From Zhouia spongiae (lineage in GTDB: Bacteria > Bacteroidota > Bacteroidia > Flavobacteriales > Flavobacteriaceae), in the NCBI RefSeq assembly GCF_022760175.1, contig NZ_CP094326.1:124001-188000 (forward strand): DNA of 64,000 nucleotides, read 5' to 3'. Below, one piece after another: positions 1-9,710 of this stretch. Each line of letters opens with the position of its first letter. The first letter of the stretch is position 1. Below the pieces are notes generated by a model. The model did no database searches. It worked only from the letters and a program-made list of their open reading frames with translations, and was not told where the DNA came from. The position numbers and the translations under genes were made by a program.

Positions 1-461
1 ACTACGTATTCAACAAGACCATCAGGTATAGAGCCTGCCTCTTCCTGTACAGCAAGATATTGTATTTGAGGGATACGGATTTTTTCGCCTTTATCCAGCT
101 GTCGGCTGTAAAGCTCCTTATTATACCTCTTGATATCCTCTACTTTTACATTATAACGCTTGGAGATACTGAAGAGGGTTTCCTTCTTTCTTACTTTATG
201 AGTAATGAAAGTGACCTTCTCCTGAAAATTTTGGTCGTTCTCAACTGTAGAACTTGAAGGTATGATCAAGACTGTATTTTTTCTAACTCCCGTTTTAGCC
301 TCAGGATTTAATTTTAAAATAGCGTAAGGGGTTACCCTGTATTGTTTAGCTATACTTTCTATCGTTTCCCCTTCTTTTACCTGATGTGTCTTAAACTGGT
401 TTTGTGCAAAAACCGAAACACTAAAAATAAAAGCTAAAAAAAATACAATCTGTTTATTCAT
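1..461 (-). CDS. LysM-repeat exported protein, C-terminal part missing (cut by left edge)
   Basis: Reading from an ATG at 461 the frame stays open to the window edge, giving at least 153 residues. The start MNKQIVFFLAFIFSVSVFAQ is a clear signal peptide. Two LysM-like repeats follow, around residues 20-60 (HQVKEGETIESIAKQYRVTP) and 85-125 (HKVRKKETLFSISKRYNV); LysM modules bind peptidoglycan glycan strands. The start lies 11 bases behind the guaA stop codon, so it is probably co-transcribed with guaA. Related Flavobacteriaceae proteins at this locus are several hundred residues long, so most of the protein is outside the window. The role beyond cell-wall binding is unknown. Confidence 0.85.
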   Translation of the reverse strand, partial: MNKQIVFFLAFIFSVSVFAQNQFKTHQVKEGETIESIAKQYRVTPYAILKLNPEAKTGVRKNTVLIIPSSSTVENDQNFQEKVTFITHKVRKKETLFSISKRYNVKVEDIKRYNKELYSRQLDKGEKIRIPQIQYLAVQEEAGSIPDGLVEYV

Positions 462-472
462 ACTTAATTTAT

Positions 473-2002
473 TTATTCCCATTCAATGGTTGCAGGTGGT
501 TTTGAACTAATATCGTACACTACTCTATTAACGCCTTTTACCTTATTTATTATCTCATTTGACATTTTTTGTAAAAAGTCGTACGGCAAGTGTACCCAAT
601 CTGCAGTCATTCCGTCAGTACTTTCTACTGCCCGCAAAGCTACACATTTTTCATAAGTACGTTCATCCCCCATCACTCCAACTGAATCTACAGGAAGTAA
701 AATTGCTCCTGCCTGCCATACCTGATCGTATAAGCCCCAGCTCTTCAACCCGTTAATAAATACCGAGTCCACCTCTTGTAATATACTTACTTTTTCAGGT
801 GTGATATCTCCCAGGATCCTGATTGCCAACCCCGGTCCCGGGAACGGGTGTCTTCCTAACAGCTCCGGGTCGATTCCCATAGAAGCTCCCACTCTTCTCA
901 CCTCATCTTTAAATAGCATTCTCAGCGGCTCAACCACTTTCAGTTTCATAAAATCAGGCAAGCCGCCTACATTATGATGACTCTTAATAGTTGCCGACGG
1001 CCCGTTTACCGAAATAGATTCAATAACATCCGGATAAATAGTTCCCTGCCCTAACCATCTGGCATCTTCAATCTTGTGTGCTTCATCGTCAAACACTTCT
1101 ATAAACACGCGTCCGATGGTTTTTCTCTTTTCTTCAGGATCAGAGATCCCTGCTAATGCATCCAAAAAACGTGCCGAAGCATCTACTCCCTTCACATTAA
1201 GCCCCATACCTTCGTATTGATCCAATACGCTTTCGAACTCATTTTTACGAAGCAGTCCGTTATTTACAAAGATACAGTGAAGCTGGTCTCCGATTGCTTT
1301 ATGTAACAAAACAGCAGCTACTGTTGAATCGACCCCTCCTGAGAGACCAAGAACAACCTTGTCTTTTCCAACTTGCTCCTTCAATTCATCGACCGTAACA
1401 TCTACAAAATTAGCCGGTGTCCAGAACTGGTCTACTCCTGCTATTTTTACAAGGAAATTCTCCAACAATTGCTTTCCGTCTGTTGAGTGGTATACTTCCG
1501 GGTGGAACTGAATCGCATAGGTTTCTTCTCCTTCTATTCTGTATGCAGCATTTTCTACATCATGAGTGCTCGCTAAACGAACCCCTCCTGTCGGAAGTTC
1601 TTTGATGGTATCGCTATGGCTCATCCATACCTGGCTCCCTGCTTCTATCCCATCAAAAAAAGTTTCTTCTTCTTTAATGTATGACAAATTCGCTCTACCA
1701 TACTCGCGGATATTAGACGGAGCTACATTCCCCCCTCCAAAATGAGCAAGGTATTGTGCACCGTAGCATACTGCCAATATTGGTACTTTTCCTTTTATCC
1801 CAGAAAGATCAGGGTGCGGTGCTTCTTCGCTTCTCACGGAGAATGGACTCCCTGATAAAATAACAGCTTTAAAGCTTGAAATGTCTTCTGGTAAATTGTT
1901 GTAAGGATAAATCTCGCAGTAGATATTAAGCTCTCTGACACGACGAGCTATTAGTTGAGTGTACTGCGAACCGAAATCTAAAATTAATACGTTGTGTTGC
2001 AT
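473..2002 (-). CDS. guaA: GMP synthase (glutamine-hydrolysing)
   Basis: Makes GMP from XMP, ATP and glutamine in the cytoplasm, the last step of guanine nucleotide synthesis. The class I glutamine amidotransferase domain occupies about residues 1-190 with nucleophile Cys in LAVCYGAQ (residue 79) and the His-Glu pair in QFHPEVYHS. The ATP-pyrophosphatase domain follows with its P-loop LSGGVDST near residue 222, and the dimerisation domain ends in the family tail [12 protein letters not shown] chose the ATG at 2002 (509 residues) over one at 2008 because family members begin close to the [12 protein letters not shown] strand. It lies between a PLP decarboxylase 55 bases upstream and the LysM gene downstream. 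GuaB, the preceding enzyme, is encoded elsewhere in the window (10416-11888). Confidence 0.97.
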   Translation of the reverse strand: MQHNVLILDFGSQYTQLIARRVRELNIYCEIYPYNNLPEDISSFKAVILSGSPFSVRSEEAPHPDLSGIKGKVPILAVCYGAQYLAHFGGGNVAPSNIREYGRANLSYIKEEETFFDGIEAGSQVWMSHSDTIKELPTGGVRLASTHDVENAAYRIEGEETYAIQFHPEVYHSTDGKQLLENFLVKIAGVDQFWTPANFVDVTVDELKEQVGKDKVVLGLSGGVDSTVAAVLLHKAIGDQLHCIFVNNGLLRKNEFESVLDQYEGMGLNVKGVDASARFLDALAGISDPEEKRKTIGRVFIEVFDDEAHKIEDARWLGQGTIYPDVIESISVNGPSATIKSHHNVGGLPDFMKLKVVEPLRMLFKDEVRRVGASMGIDPELLGRHPFPGPGLAIRILGDITPEKVSILQEVDSVFINGLKSWGLYDQVWQAGAILLPVDSVGVMGDERTYEKCVALRAVESTDGMTADWVHLPYDFLQKMSNEIINKVKGVNRVVYDISSKPPATIEWE

Positions 2003-2057
2003 GCGCAAAAATACTACTTAATGCTAAAAGCAAAAGGGATTATTTAACTTTTTTATT

Positions 2058-3425
2058 TTACATCGAATCTAAAATGGCCTTAATATCTCCTTCTGTCGTA
2101 TCAGGATTGATAAAACAAAACCTGGATACCGTTTCATATGTATCGCCATTCTTCCATTTGGTTGGTGTAACCAGTGCAAATCCATCTCGGTGATTTCTAA
2201 AGGTCCATTCTCTGTAATCTTCCGGAGACCATCCTTTCCTTCTATATAATACACACGAAAGTCCGGGTGCTCTTACCAGCTCCAGATCAGGGTGTTCTTC
2301 AATCATTTCAGCCGCCGATCTGGCTAATTCGATACCACGTTCGACAGCCCATTTATATTTATCGGTTCCATGCATGGCCAGAGAAAACCACAAAGGCAGG
2401 CCTCTTACCCTCCTGGTAAGCTGGATCTGATAATCTGCCGGATTGAATCCCCGGGCTCCTTCGTCCTTAAAAATCTCCAGATACGACCCTTCCTGCGAAT
2501 GTGCCGCTTTGGCCAATTCAGGCTTTTTGTATATTACTGCACCGCAATCGTATGGCGAAAACAGCCATTTATGCGGATCTATGGTAATACTATCGGCCGC
2601 TTCGATTCCGTTAAACAAATGCCTTACTGAATCGGCTGCCAAAGCACCTCCTCCGTAAGCGGCATCAACATGAAACCACAGCTTTTCTCTTTTACACACT
2701 TCAGCGATACCATCAAGCTCATCTACAATCCCTGCATTTGTAGTTCCTCCGGTAGCTACTACCGCAAACAACCGCTCTCTTTGATCCGGCGACAATGCAT
2801 TGATCGCTCCGGCAAGATCTGTCCCCAGCAACCTGTCTTCTGAATCTACCAAACAAACGTCTACATCGATCACCTGGGCCATTGCTTTTATTGATGAATG
2901 TGCACCGATAGAGGTGATGATCAGTCCTTTTTTTCCTTTGTTTTTCTCTTCCCTTCTCCAGGTTTCCCTGGCTGTAACCATGGCTGAGAGATTCGCCGCA
3001 GTTCCTCCACTGGTGAATACCCCGAAAGATCCTTCCGGTAGCCCGGTTAACGATACCAGCCATTTCATCGCTTCATTTTCACAGAAAATTCCTCCGGCAC
3101 CTTCCATCCAGTATGCACCATGGATACTCGAAGCAGAAGTGACCAGGTCAAACATTATCGCTGCCCTTGTCGGCGATGCCGGGACAAAAGCCAGGTGTCT
3201 CGGATGATCGATCGGGACTGTCGCCTTTACCAGCACATCCTTAAATAACTGTAATGCTTTTTCGCCCCCTATACCTTCAGCGGTAACCGTCTCCCCAACT
3301 ATGGTTCTAAGGTCTTCTTCCTTCATTGGCTTGCCCAATTCCGGTGATGTATTTGTAATTCTGTTAATGACATATTTAGCTATATCCAATGTCATTTCAA
3401 CTACATCAATATCTATATTATGCAT
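2058..3425 (-). CDS. Group II pyridoxal-dependent decarboxylase
   Basis: A 455-residue fold type I PLP enzyme of the aromatic amino acid / glutamate / DOPA decarboxylase family. The PLP lysine is Lys286 in IDPHKWLFSP, the ring-stacking His is in GAHSSIK (His176), and the pyridine-nitrogen Asp is in HVDAAYGG (Asp254). Length and motifs are complete. Substrate cannot be read from sequence; the aromatic L-amino acid and aspartate/glutamate branches are all possible. It is the first gene of an apparent decarboxylase-guaA-LysM run and is divergent from a PNPOx-fold gene about 100 bases away, so a flavin/PLP-related gene pair shares the intergenic region. Confidence 0.88.
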   Translation of the reverse strand: MHNIDIDVVEMTLDIAKYVINRITNTSPELGKPMKEEDLRTIVGETVTAEGIGGEKALQLFKDVLVKATVPIDHPRHLAFVPASPTRAAIMFDLVTSASSIHGAYWMEGAGGIFCENEAMKWLVSLTGLPEGSFGVFTSGGTAANLSAMVTARETWRREEKNKGKKGLIITSIGAHSSIKAMAQVIDVDVCLVDSEDRLLGTDLAGAINALSPDQRERLFAVVATGGTTNAGIVDELDGIAEVCKREKLWFHVDAAYGGGALAADSVRHLFNGIEAADSITIDPHKWLFSPYDCGAVIYKKPELAKAAHSQEGSYLEIFKDEGARGFNPADYQIQLTRRVRGLPLWFSLAMHGTDKYKWAVERGIELARSAAEMIEEHPDLELVRAPGLSCVLYRRKGWSPEDYREWTFRNHRDGFALVTPTKWKNGDTYETVSRFCFINPDTTEGDIKAILDSM

Positions 3426-3503
3426 ATTTTGATTTTTAAAACCACAAAGGTAAGGTTTTGCAAAACTTTAAAATCCCTTTTTAAAACTGATGTTAAAATT
3501 TAG

Positions 3504-3511
3504 TAACTTTA
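3504..3511 (+). promoter_or_regulatory. Possible -7 box (TAACTTTA) for the PNPOx-like gene
   Basis: The octamer differs from the Bacteroidetes consensus TAnnTTTG only in the last base and lies 16 bases before the ATG at 3528. No clear -33 TTTG partner was seen at the usual distance, so this is weak. Confidence 0.3.
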
Positions 3512-3527
3512 TAGGAAGTAACGTATT

Positions 3528-4076
3528 ATGATACCGGATATCCTAGAAAATATTAAAACTGAACTGGTAAAAGGTACCACCGTCAAAGGGCACCCTTTCA
3601 GACTTTGTGTCATGGCTACTGTCGGCATTAACAATTCTGCCCGGATCAGAACCGTAGTGTTAAGGGATGTCGATGAACACTTCAACCTAACCTTCTACAC
3701 CGATAAACGAACTAAAAAAGTCACGCACATCAGAGAAAACAGAAATGTAAGTCTCTTGTTCTATCACCCTGACCTAAAAACGCAGGTCAGAATAGAAGGT
3801 TTTGCCAAGGTGGAAGAAAAAGAAAAAGCGATAAGAGGTTTATGGGATAAATTACACGACGATGCCAAAAAAGATTACACTTCTGCAGAAGCCCCGGGAA
3901 CAAAAATAGGCCATCCGGACTTTATCACACATCTTAAAGACGAACATTATTTTACAGTTATCAGGGTTTTATCTCAAAAAATAGACTACTTCGAGCTTAA
4001 ACCCCACAAGCACGTAAGGGCTGCATTCTCTCTGGAAGACAACAACAAATGGAACGGTACATATTTGGTGCCATAG
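3528..4076 (+). CDS. Pyridoxamine 5'-phosphate oxidase family flavoprotein
   Basis: A 182-residue split-barrel flavoprotein. The N-terminal half (NNSARIRTVVLRDVD, LTFYTDKRTKKVTHIRENRN, VSLLFYHPDLKTQVRIEG) matches the FMN-binding barrel of the PNPOx family, with an RTVVLR strand and the KRTKK phosphate-binding stretch. It is shorter than true PdxH (about 215) and lacks the usual C-terminal substrate tail, so pyridoxal phosphate synthesis is not proven; the Alr4036-like / general stress FMN-binding branch is an alternative. It is transcribed away from a PLP-dependent decarboxylase. Confidence 0.8.
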   Translation: MIPDILENIKTELVKGTTVKGHPFRLCVMATVGINNSARIRTVVLRDVDEHFNLTFYTDKRTKKVTHIRENRNVSLLFYHPDLKTQVRIEGFAKVEEKEKAIRGLWDKLHDDAKKDYTSAEAPGTKIGHPDFITHLKDEHYFTVIRVLSQKIDYFELKPHKHVRAAFSLEDNNKWNGTYLVP

Positions 4077-4173
4077 TCTTTTAACCTGTCGTTATTGGGT
4101 TACTGCATCTGACACTCAAATAAAGATCAAAAACATTCTCCTTTTCCATCTTCATTACCCGTTTCCCCTATAC

Positions 4174-4194
4174 CATCAGACTTCATGTCTGATG
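4174..4194. other. Perfect hairpin overlapping the amidinotransferase stop codon
   Basis: CATCAGAC at 4174-4181 and GTCTGATG at 4187-4194 form an 8-bp stem with a 5-base loop. It includes the last codons and stop of the minus-strand gene. There is no adjacent T-run on either strand, so it is not a typical intrinsic terminator; it may be an RNA 3'-end structure. Confidence 0.45.
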
Positions 4195-5147
4195 AAAGCC
4201 TGTGTGCTACAACGAAACGAGCCACCGAAACTCCGGCTCACCGTAAAATCGATGTATTCTACCCTTATTCCTTCTTCTTCAATCTGTTTTCCGATATGTT
4301 CAAAAGCAGGATCAGTAATATACACTTCTTCCGAAACAGGCAATCCGTTCACTGCCAGCTCCCTGGCTTCTTCTAGTGTTACGGAAATCCTTTTCCAGTT
4401 TGCCAGTTTATCCGGTATTCCATCTAAAAATGCATCTTCACATACCACCATAAGGTTTTCTTTTACCAAACCTAATGCACAGTCGAGGTGAAGGATGTCA
4501 GGATGCAACCGGACCGTTTCTACCGAATAACCGGAAGGTGCAAGCAGGTTATAAAGCCATTGTATTCCGGAATCATTGGTAGCCAATCCCGAATTCCCTA
4601 CAAATATTTGCTTGCCCAATACCAATACATCTCCCCCCTCTATAAAAAGGCTATTCTCACCGATCAGACCATCGTTGGAAACCATATCCGGTTTTGGAAC
4701 GGATACATAGACACAATCACCGAAACTGACTTCTTTCAAAAGAATATTTCGTAACGGCAATATTTCATTTCTACGGTGTAAAAAACGAAGAGCCCCTTCA
4801 ATAACAAAATTGCCTATCACAAAAAAAGGGTCGCGCGTAAAGAAATTGGAGTATCCGTCTTTCGGACTTAACCGTTTCTCTGCTGAGGTCAGTTTTCCCG
4901 GAAGCAATACTTCAACCCCGTATTTTTCCAATACCTCCTTTAGTTTCTTCCGCTCGCATTCCCACCTTAGCTGCAAGTCAGGATGGGCTTCCGAATAGTC
5001 TTTTCCTCTATTCCTGATACTGTCAGTTATAGCAGATCTCTCCAGAAACCTTAAATCTTCCTTACGAACTTCTTCCGGATAACCAAACTCGGATTCAGCT
5101 AATACCACTTTCTGTAAGGGGGCAAATTCACTCTCAACAAAAATCAT
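4176..5147 (-). CDS. Amidinotransferase-fold hydrolase (arginine deiminase / DDAH-like)
   Basis: A 323-residue guanidine-modifying-fold enzyme. Visible family landmarks are the FTRDPFFVIGNFVIEG segment, the substrate-binding EGGDVLVLG strand, the catalytic His in DILHLDCALG, and the catalytic Cys near the C-terminus in GGSFRCSTQAF. The open frame extends to 5285, but the extra 46 codons (rich in Cys/Trp/Arg) do not look like this family, whereas MIFVESEFAPLQKVVL at 5147 does; I use that start. Substrate could be dimethylarginine, arginine or another guanidine. It lies 170 bases behind bshC on the same strand. Confidence 0.82.
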   Translation of the reverse strand: MIFVESEFAPLQKVVLAESEFGYPEEVRKEDLRFLERSAITDSIRNRGKDYSEAHPDLQLRWECERKKLKEVLEKYGVEVLLPGKLTSAEKRLSPKDGYSNFFTRDPFFVIGNFVIEGALRFLHRRNEILPLRNILLKEVSFGDCVYVSVPKPDMVSNDGLIGENSLFIEGGDVLVLGKQIFVGNSGLATNDSGIQWLYNLLAPSGYSVETVRLHPDILHLDCALGLVKENLMVVCEDAFLDGIPDKLANWKRISVTLEEARELAVNGLPVSEEVYITDPAFEHIGKQIEEEGIRVEYIDFTVSRSFGGSFRCSTQAFIRHEV

Positions 5148-5317
5148 ATGCAAACTGATTTCAGAACATAAAAATACACACTCATTTTCAAATCGCCTCC
5201 AACCGAAAATCATTAAGAAAACAACCTCACTCTGCCGGCGCAAATTTGAAGGCTCGTGATATAAATCAGGTGGTTTATAACTCATCCGTCAAACCTGAAA
5301 AAGCCTGTTAATGGCGA

Positions 5318-6919
5318 TTATTCTTCCATAAGAAGTATAGCAAACTCCAAATGCAACGGATCCAGATTTGCAAATAATCCGTCCAGCAAGCCCGATCCAT
5401 ACTCGTTATAGAACTCAGAAAAGTTTTTGGTTCTTTCCTGAAGAGATCCATTAGGGAATAACATTTCCTGAATTGCCGTCATTCTCTCCACTTCATCGGA
5501 CAACTTTCTTTTTTGAGCTTTCAGCAAACGTTGTTCCAGCATGTCCAATCCTTTCAATTGTTTAACTTCTTGTGCCTTTACAGCGTTTAAAAAAGTCTTA
5601 TCCGTCAATTCTGCCAACCGATACATTTCTTTAAACTGTGTTGTAAGCTGTTCCCGCTGGGAATCAAAGTTTATATCTATATTACTGATCTCTCTGACCC
5701 TTCTGTTAATAAAGTTATGCCTTTTTAAAAACAAAGACTTGTATGAAATATGAAGCCTCTCCAGTTTTTCTGCTTGCTTTTTTTCGACCAATAAAACTGA
5801 ATTCCTTAAAAGCAGAACCGGAAACACCACATCAACCCTTTTGAAAAATGTTTTTAATTGCAACCAATATGCTAACTCGCCCCCGCCCCCTATATAACAA
5901 AGATTTGGCAGGATCACTTCCTGATACAATGGCCTCAATAACACATTTGGGGAAAATCGTTCCGGGTACGCCTGCAATTCTGCCAGAATCCCGTCTTCAG
6001 AAAAACCTATCTCCGTATCATTTACAGCAAAACCCTCCGCTGTTTTTACGATCCGCTCTCTTAAGCCCTCTTTTAAATAAAACAGATTGATCTCTCTGGG
6101 GTTAACCTGAACTTTATAGTCTTTAGATGCTAATTCAGCAGCCGTCTTACCGACTTCCTCATACGAACACTGAAACTTTAACTCTTTTTCTACATAAGGA
6201 ATAAAAAGCCTTTTAAGGTTCTTATCATTCCCGTCTACAATTACCAGACCACAGGCTCCGAAAAGCTCATTTGCAAGATACCTGGTAGCATCGGTCAGGT
6301 TAGCATGCTCCAGATAAGCTCTTTTGAACAAATCTCTCAACTTATCCGCGTCTTTCCCCACGCCCAGTTCGAGATTCAATAACTCAAAAACATCCTGAAG
6401 CCCTTCTGTAGACAACTCTCCCACCGCCCCCGAAACTTCTTTGTTCCACTGAAACTTTTTCCCTTTGAAATTAAAAAAGTTAATTTCATCAAAATCATGG
6501 TCTTCTGTTGCCATCCAGTATACCGGAACAAAATCATATGACGGATACGCTTCCTTAAGTTTTTTAGTGAGATTGACAGCAGAGATGATTTTATATAAAA
6601 AATACAACGGTCCGGTAAACAAATTCAGCTGATGTCCTGTTGTTATGGTAAAAGTCGATGCTTTCTCAAGCAAATCAATATTCTTTCTCGTATCAACCGA
6701 CAACACAGTTTCCTTATATTGCTTTTTCAAGGAACTAACCAATACCTTTCTGGTTTCAGGACGGTATCCGGATTGTTTCTCAACTATCTGATCCTTAAAA
6801 TTCTCTATGGAAGGGTAGCGATTATAAAGGGGATTTACGTTTTCATTTTGCTCTAAATAATCTAAAATAAGATTTGAAAAATAGCCGGTATCTTTAAAAG
6901 GTATACAGTCTGCAAGCAT
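5318..6919 (-). CDS. bshC: Bacillithiol biosynthesis cysteine-adding enzyme
   Basis: Adds cysteine to glucosaminyl-malate in the last step of bacillithiol synthesis, the low-molecular-weight thiol of Firmicutes and many Bacteroidetes. The 533-residue length fits the family. Typical stretches are ITTGHQLNLFTGPLYFLYK (about residue 93), VPVYWMATEDHDFDEINFF (about residue 130), LLRPLYQEVILPNLCYIGGG (about residue 330), and a C-terminal coiled coil rich in Lys/Glu/Gln. No bshA or bshB is in the window. The upstream start at 6919 (MLADCIPFKDTGYFS) matches other BshC N-termini. Confidence 0.94.
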   Translation of the reverse strand: MLADCIPFKDTGYFSNLILDYLEQNENVNPLYNRYPSIENFKDQIVEKQSGYRPETRKVLVSSLKKQYKETVLSVDTRKNIDLLEKASTFTITTGHQLNLFTGPLYFLYKIISAVNLTKKLKEAYPSYDFVPVYWMATEDHDFDEINFFNFKGKKFQWNKEVSGAVGELSTEGLQDVFELLNLELGVGKDADKLRDLFKRAYLEHANLTDATRYLANELFGACGLVIVDGNDKNLKRLFIPYVEKELKFQCSYEEVGKTAAELASKDYKVQVNPREINLFYLKEGLRERIVKTAEGFAVNDTEIGFSEDGILAELQAYPERFSPNVLLRPLYQEVILPNLCYIGGGGELAYWLQLKTFFKRVDVVFPVLLLRNSVLLVEKKQAEKLERLHISYKSLFLKRHNFINRRVREISNIDINFDSQREQLTTQFKEMYRLAELTDKTFLNAVKAQEVKQLKGLDMLEQRLLKAQKRKLSDEVERMTAIQEMLFPNGSLQERTKNFSEFYNEYGSGLLDGLFANLDPLHLEFAILLMEE

Positions 6920-7056
6920 ATATAGTTCTTATTTTTGAAAAATGATTAGTTCTTCCTGATCATTCCCGGTAAATAAAGTCGCCAAACGGAAGAAAACCTT
7001 AATAAAAAGTAAAGATAAAACTCTTTAACATTCTAAAAACTAAAAATTCGTTAAGA

Positions 7057-7087
7057 TTGTCCGGGTGTTTATTTATTAGTAGTTTTA
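7057..7087 (+). promoter_or_regulatory. Bacteroidetes-type promoter for the first M14 peptidase
   Basis: TTG at 7057-7059, a 20-base spacer, and TAGTTTTA at 7080-7087 approximate the -33/-7 elements (TTTG and TAnnTTTG). Transcription would begin near 7094, 14 bases before the ATG at 7108. The last base of the -7 box is off consensus. Confidence 0.45.
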
Positions 7088-7107
7088 TACACTAACACCT
7101 CATTTTA

Positions 7108-9573
7108 ATGAAACCGACACTACTCATTATTGCCTTCTTAAGCGCCTTAATAGCAACCTCTCAACCGGTTAAGTCTCCTTCAGGGTTTTTAGGATATGAA
7201 TTGGGAAGTTATTTCTCTCGGCATCATCAGGTTATCGATTATTACAAACATCTGGCCAGGACATATCCGGAAAAAATAAGGCTGGAAGAATACGGAAAAA
7301 CATATGAAGGCAGAGAGTTGTTATTGGTTTTTATCTCATCCGAAGAAAATATCAACAACCTTGAAAATATCCGGAAAACCCATTTGAACACTGCTAAGGG
7401 GAATGATCCGGGCAATAAGGTTATTGTCTGGTTAAGTTATAACGTGCATGGAAATGAAGCTGTCAGCACCGAAGCATCGATGCGTACATCCTACGAACTG
7501 CTTACCGGAAAACAGGAGTGGCTCGAAAACACAATCGTGATCATCGATCCGTGTGTAAATCCTGATGGCAGGGACCGATATGTCAATTGGTATAACCAAT
7601 TCAAAAACTCGCCATATAATGCAGACCCGAACAGTAAGGAACACCATGAAGAGTGGCTGTCGGGCAGACCTAATCATTATATGTTCGACCTCAACCGCGA
7701 TTGGGCATGGATCACACAAAAAGAAAGTCAGCAGCGCCTTAAAATGTACAATAAGTGGTTACCACATGTCCATGTGGATTTCCACGAACAAGGCGTCGAT
7801 GCTCCATATTATTTTGCTCCTGCAGCCGAACCGTTACACGAAGTCATTACCGACTGGCAAAAAGAGTTCCAGGCTACTATTGGAAAAAACCACGCAAAAT
7901 ATTTTGATGAAAAGGGCTGGCTTTATTTTACGAAGGAGATTTTCGATCTATTATATCCCAGCTACGGGGACACATACCCTACATACAATGGTGCAATCGG
8001 CATGACCTACGAGCAAGGCGGCAGCGGAAGAGCCGGTCTGGGGATCATAAACAGCAACGGGGACACCTTAACCCTTAAAGATCGTATTGCCCATCACAAC
8101 ACAACAGGCTTATCTACGATAGAGATCTCGTCATTGAACGAAAAAAGACTTAATGAAGAATTCAAGAAGTTTTATCATAAACAGGATTTCAAATACAAAA
8201 GCTATGTGCTATCAGGCGATCCAGGCAAGATTCAGCTGCTTACAGACCTGCTCGATGCACATGAAATAGTATATGGATATGCTGACCGCCCTTCAACTGT
8301 TAAGGGCTACGATTTTTCCGAAGGCAAAAACGGATCTGTAAAGACAACAAAAAATGATCTTGTAATAAGCACAAACCAGTTAAAAGGTACTCTTGTCAAA
8401 GTTCTTTTTGAACCCAAAACAAAACTGAGTGACTCCCTCACCTACGACATCACCGCCTGGTCATTACCTTATGCATATGGTTTAAATGCCATCGCATCGG
8501 AAAACCATATTCCCGCAACCGAAAAGAACGAAAACTTTTCTTCAAGCATTCATTTCTCGGCAGATAATTATGCTTATGTCGGAAACTGGAAAAGCATGAA
8601 TGACGCCAGGTTCCTCGCTACACTTATTAACTACAAGGTCAGGGTACGCTACACTACGGAACCTTTTGAAGTAAGGGGACAATTGTTCGACCGTGGTAGT
8701 CTTATCATAACCACAGCCGACAACAAACATAATCCAGCTTTTTTATCACAACTAAAAGAAGCCAGCGACAAACATAAAAAAGAGCTCGTTGTTGCCGAAA
8801 CCGGTTTTGTAGATTCGGGAAAGGATTTTGGTTCTAATGCCGTTAAAATGATTCCTAAAGTTAAAATCGGAATATTGTCAGGCCCTCCTTTTTCCACACT
8901 AAGCTTTGGTGAGGTATGGCATTATTTTGAACAACAGTTAAAATACCCTGTCTCCGTACTCGGTTTAAGTTATTTTAATCAGATAAATCTTTCCGAATAC
9001 GATGTCTTAATACTCCCGGAAACAAGAGATCAGATCAACGACAATGTCGTGAAGCTTATTAAAAAATGGGTTGAGAACGGGGGGAAGCTGATATCCATAG
9101 GAAGTTCTGTTAACAACCTGGCAGACGACAGCGATTTTGGTATCAGCCATAAAAAAGAAGACAATGATAATGAAGTTGACGAAGGTAATTCTGTCGATTT
9201 AACCCCTTTTAGCGGCCATGAAAGGGATTATATGAAGAAAATGATAACCGGTGCGATCTTTAAAGCTAAAGTTGATAAAACCCACCCTATGAGCTTTGGA
9301 TATGATGATCATTACTTTACTTTAAAATTGAACAGCTCTGCATACGAATTCCTGAAAGGAGGAAATGCCGTTTATATAAACGAAAAACACTCCCCATATA
9401 ATGGTTTTGCAGGAAGTGACGCTATCGCCAAACAAAAGAACACAGTGGTTTTAGGATCAAACCCTCTCGGAAAAGGTCAAATTGTAATCATGGTTGACAA
9501 CCCTCTTTTCAGGGGGTTCTGGGAAAACGGAAAGTTATTCATAGCGAACTCCGTATTCTTTTTAGGCAACTAA
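7108..9573 (+). CDS. Secreted M14-family zinc metallopeptidase
   Basis: An 821-residue exported carboxypeptidase-like enzyme. A signal peptide covers about residues 1-18 (MKPTLLIIAFLSALIATS). The M14 domain follows: zinc ligands His114 and Glu117 in NVHGNEAVS, the third ligand His226 in VDFHEQGVD, and a candidate catalytic Glu302 in MTYEQGGSG. NPDGRDRY carries the usual substrate-binding Asn/Arg region. The C-terminal 400 residues include a class I glutamine-amidotransferase-like fold (KVKIGILSGPPFS...YDVLILPETRD) with no visible catalytic triad. No T9SS C-terminal domain is evident, so periplasm or outer membrane is likely. A paralogue lies at 25530-28040. Confidence 0.88.
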   Translation: MKPTLLIIAFLSALIATSQPVKSPSGFLGYELGSYFSRHHQVIDYYKHLARTYPEKIRLEEYGKTYEGRELLLVFISSEENINNLENIRKTHLNTAKGNDPGNKVIVWLSYNVHGNEAVSTEASMRTSYELLTGKQEWLENTIVIIDPCVNPDGRDRYVNWYNQFKNSPYNADPNSKEHHEEWLSGRPNHYMFDLNRDWAWITQKESQQRLKMYNKWLPHVHVDFHEQGVDAPYYFAPAAEPLHEVITDWQKEFQATIGKNHAKYFDEKGWLYFTKEIFDLLYPSYGDTYPTYNGAIGMTYEQGGSGRAGLGIINSNGDTLTLKDRIAHHNTTGLSTIEISSLNEKRLNEEFKKFYHKQDFKYKSYVLSGDPGKIQLLTDLLDAHEIVYGYADRPSTVKGYDFSEGKNGSVKTTKNDLVISTNQLKGTLVKVLFEPKTKLSDSLTYDITAWSLPYAYGLNAIASENHIPATEKNENFSSSIHFSADNYAYVGNWKSMNDARFLATLINYKVRVRYTTEPFEVRGQLFDRGSLIITTADNKHNPAFLSQLKEASDKHKKELVVAETGFVDSGKDFGSNAVKMIPKVKIGILSGPPFSTLSFGEVWHYFEQQLKYPVSVLGLSYFNQINLSEYDVLILPETRDQINDNVVKLIKKWVENGGKLISIGSSVNNLADDSDFGISHKKEDNDNEVDEGNSVDLTPFSGHERDYMKKMITGAIFKAKVDKTHPMSFGYDDHYFTLKLNSSAYEFLKGGNAVYINEKHSPYNGFAGSDAIAKQKNTVVLGSNPLGKGQIVIMVDNPLFRGFWENGKLFIANSVFFLGN

Positions 9574-9710
9574 TCCCGCTGTAGCGCAAAGCGACAACCA
9601 TTTACTGATTTTCATATAATTAGTATTTTTTTGTTTATTTTTTTGTATCTTAACATGAAGAATTCACATGATACTACACCTACGATTCAGTAACCAAACA
9701 TCATACTAAA

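Noticed and set aside
5148-5285. N-terminal extension of the amidinotransferase frame
   Set aside because: The extra 46 codons have no family-like sequence, whereas the internal ATG at 5147 begins the conserved strand.
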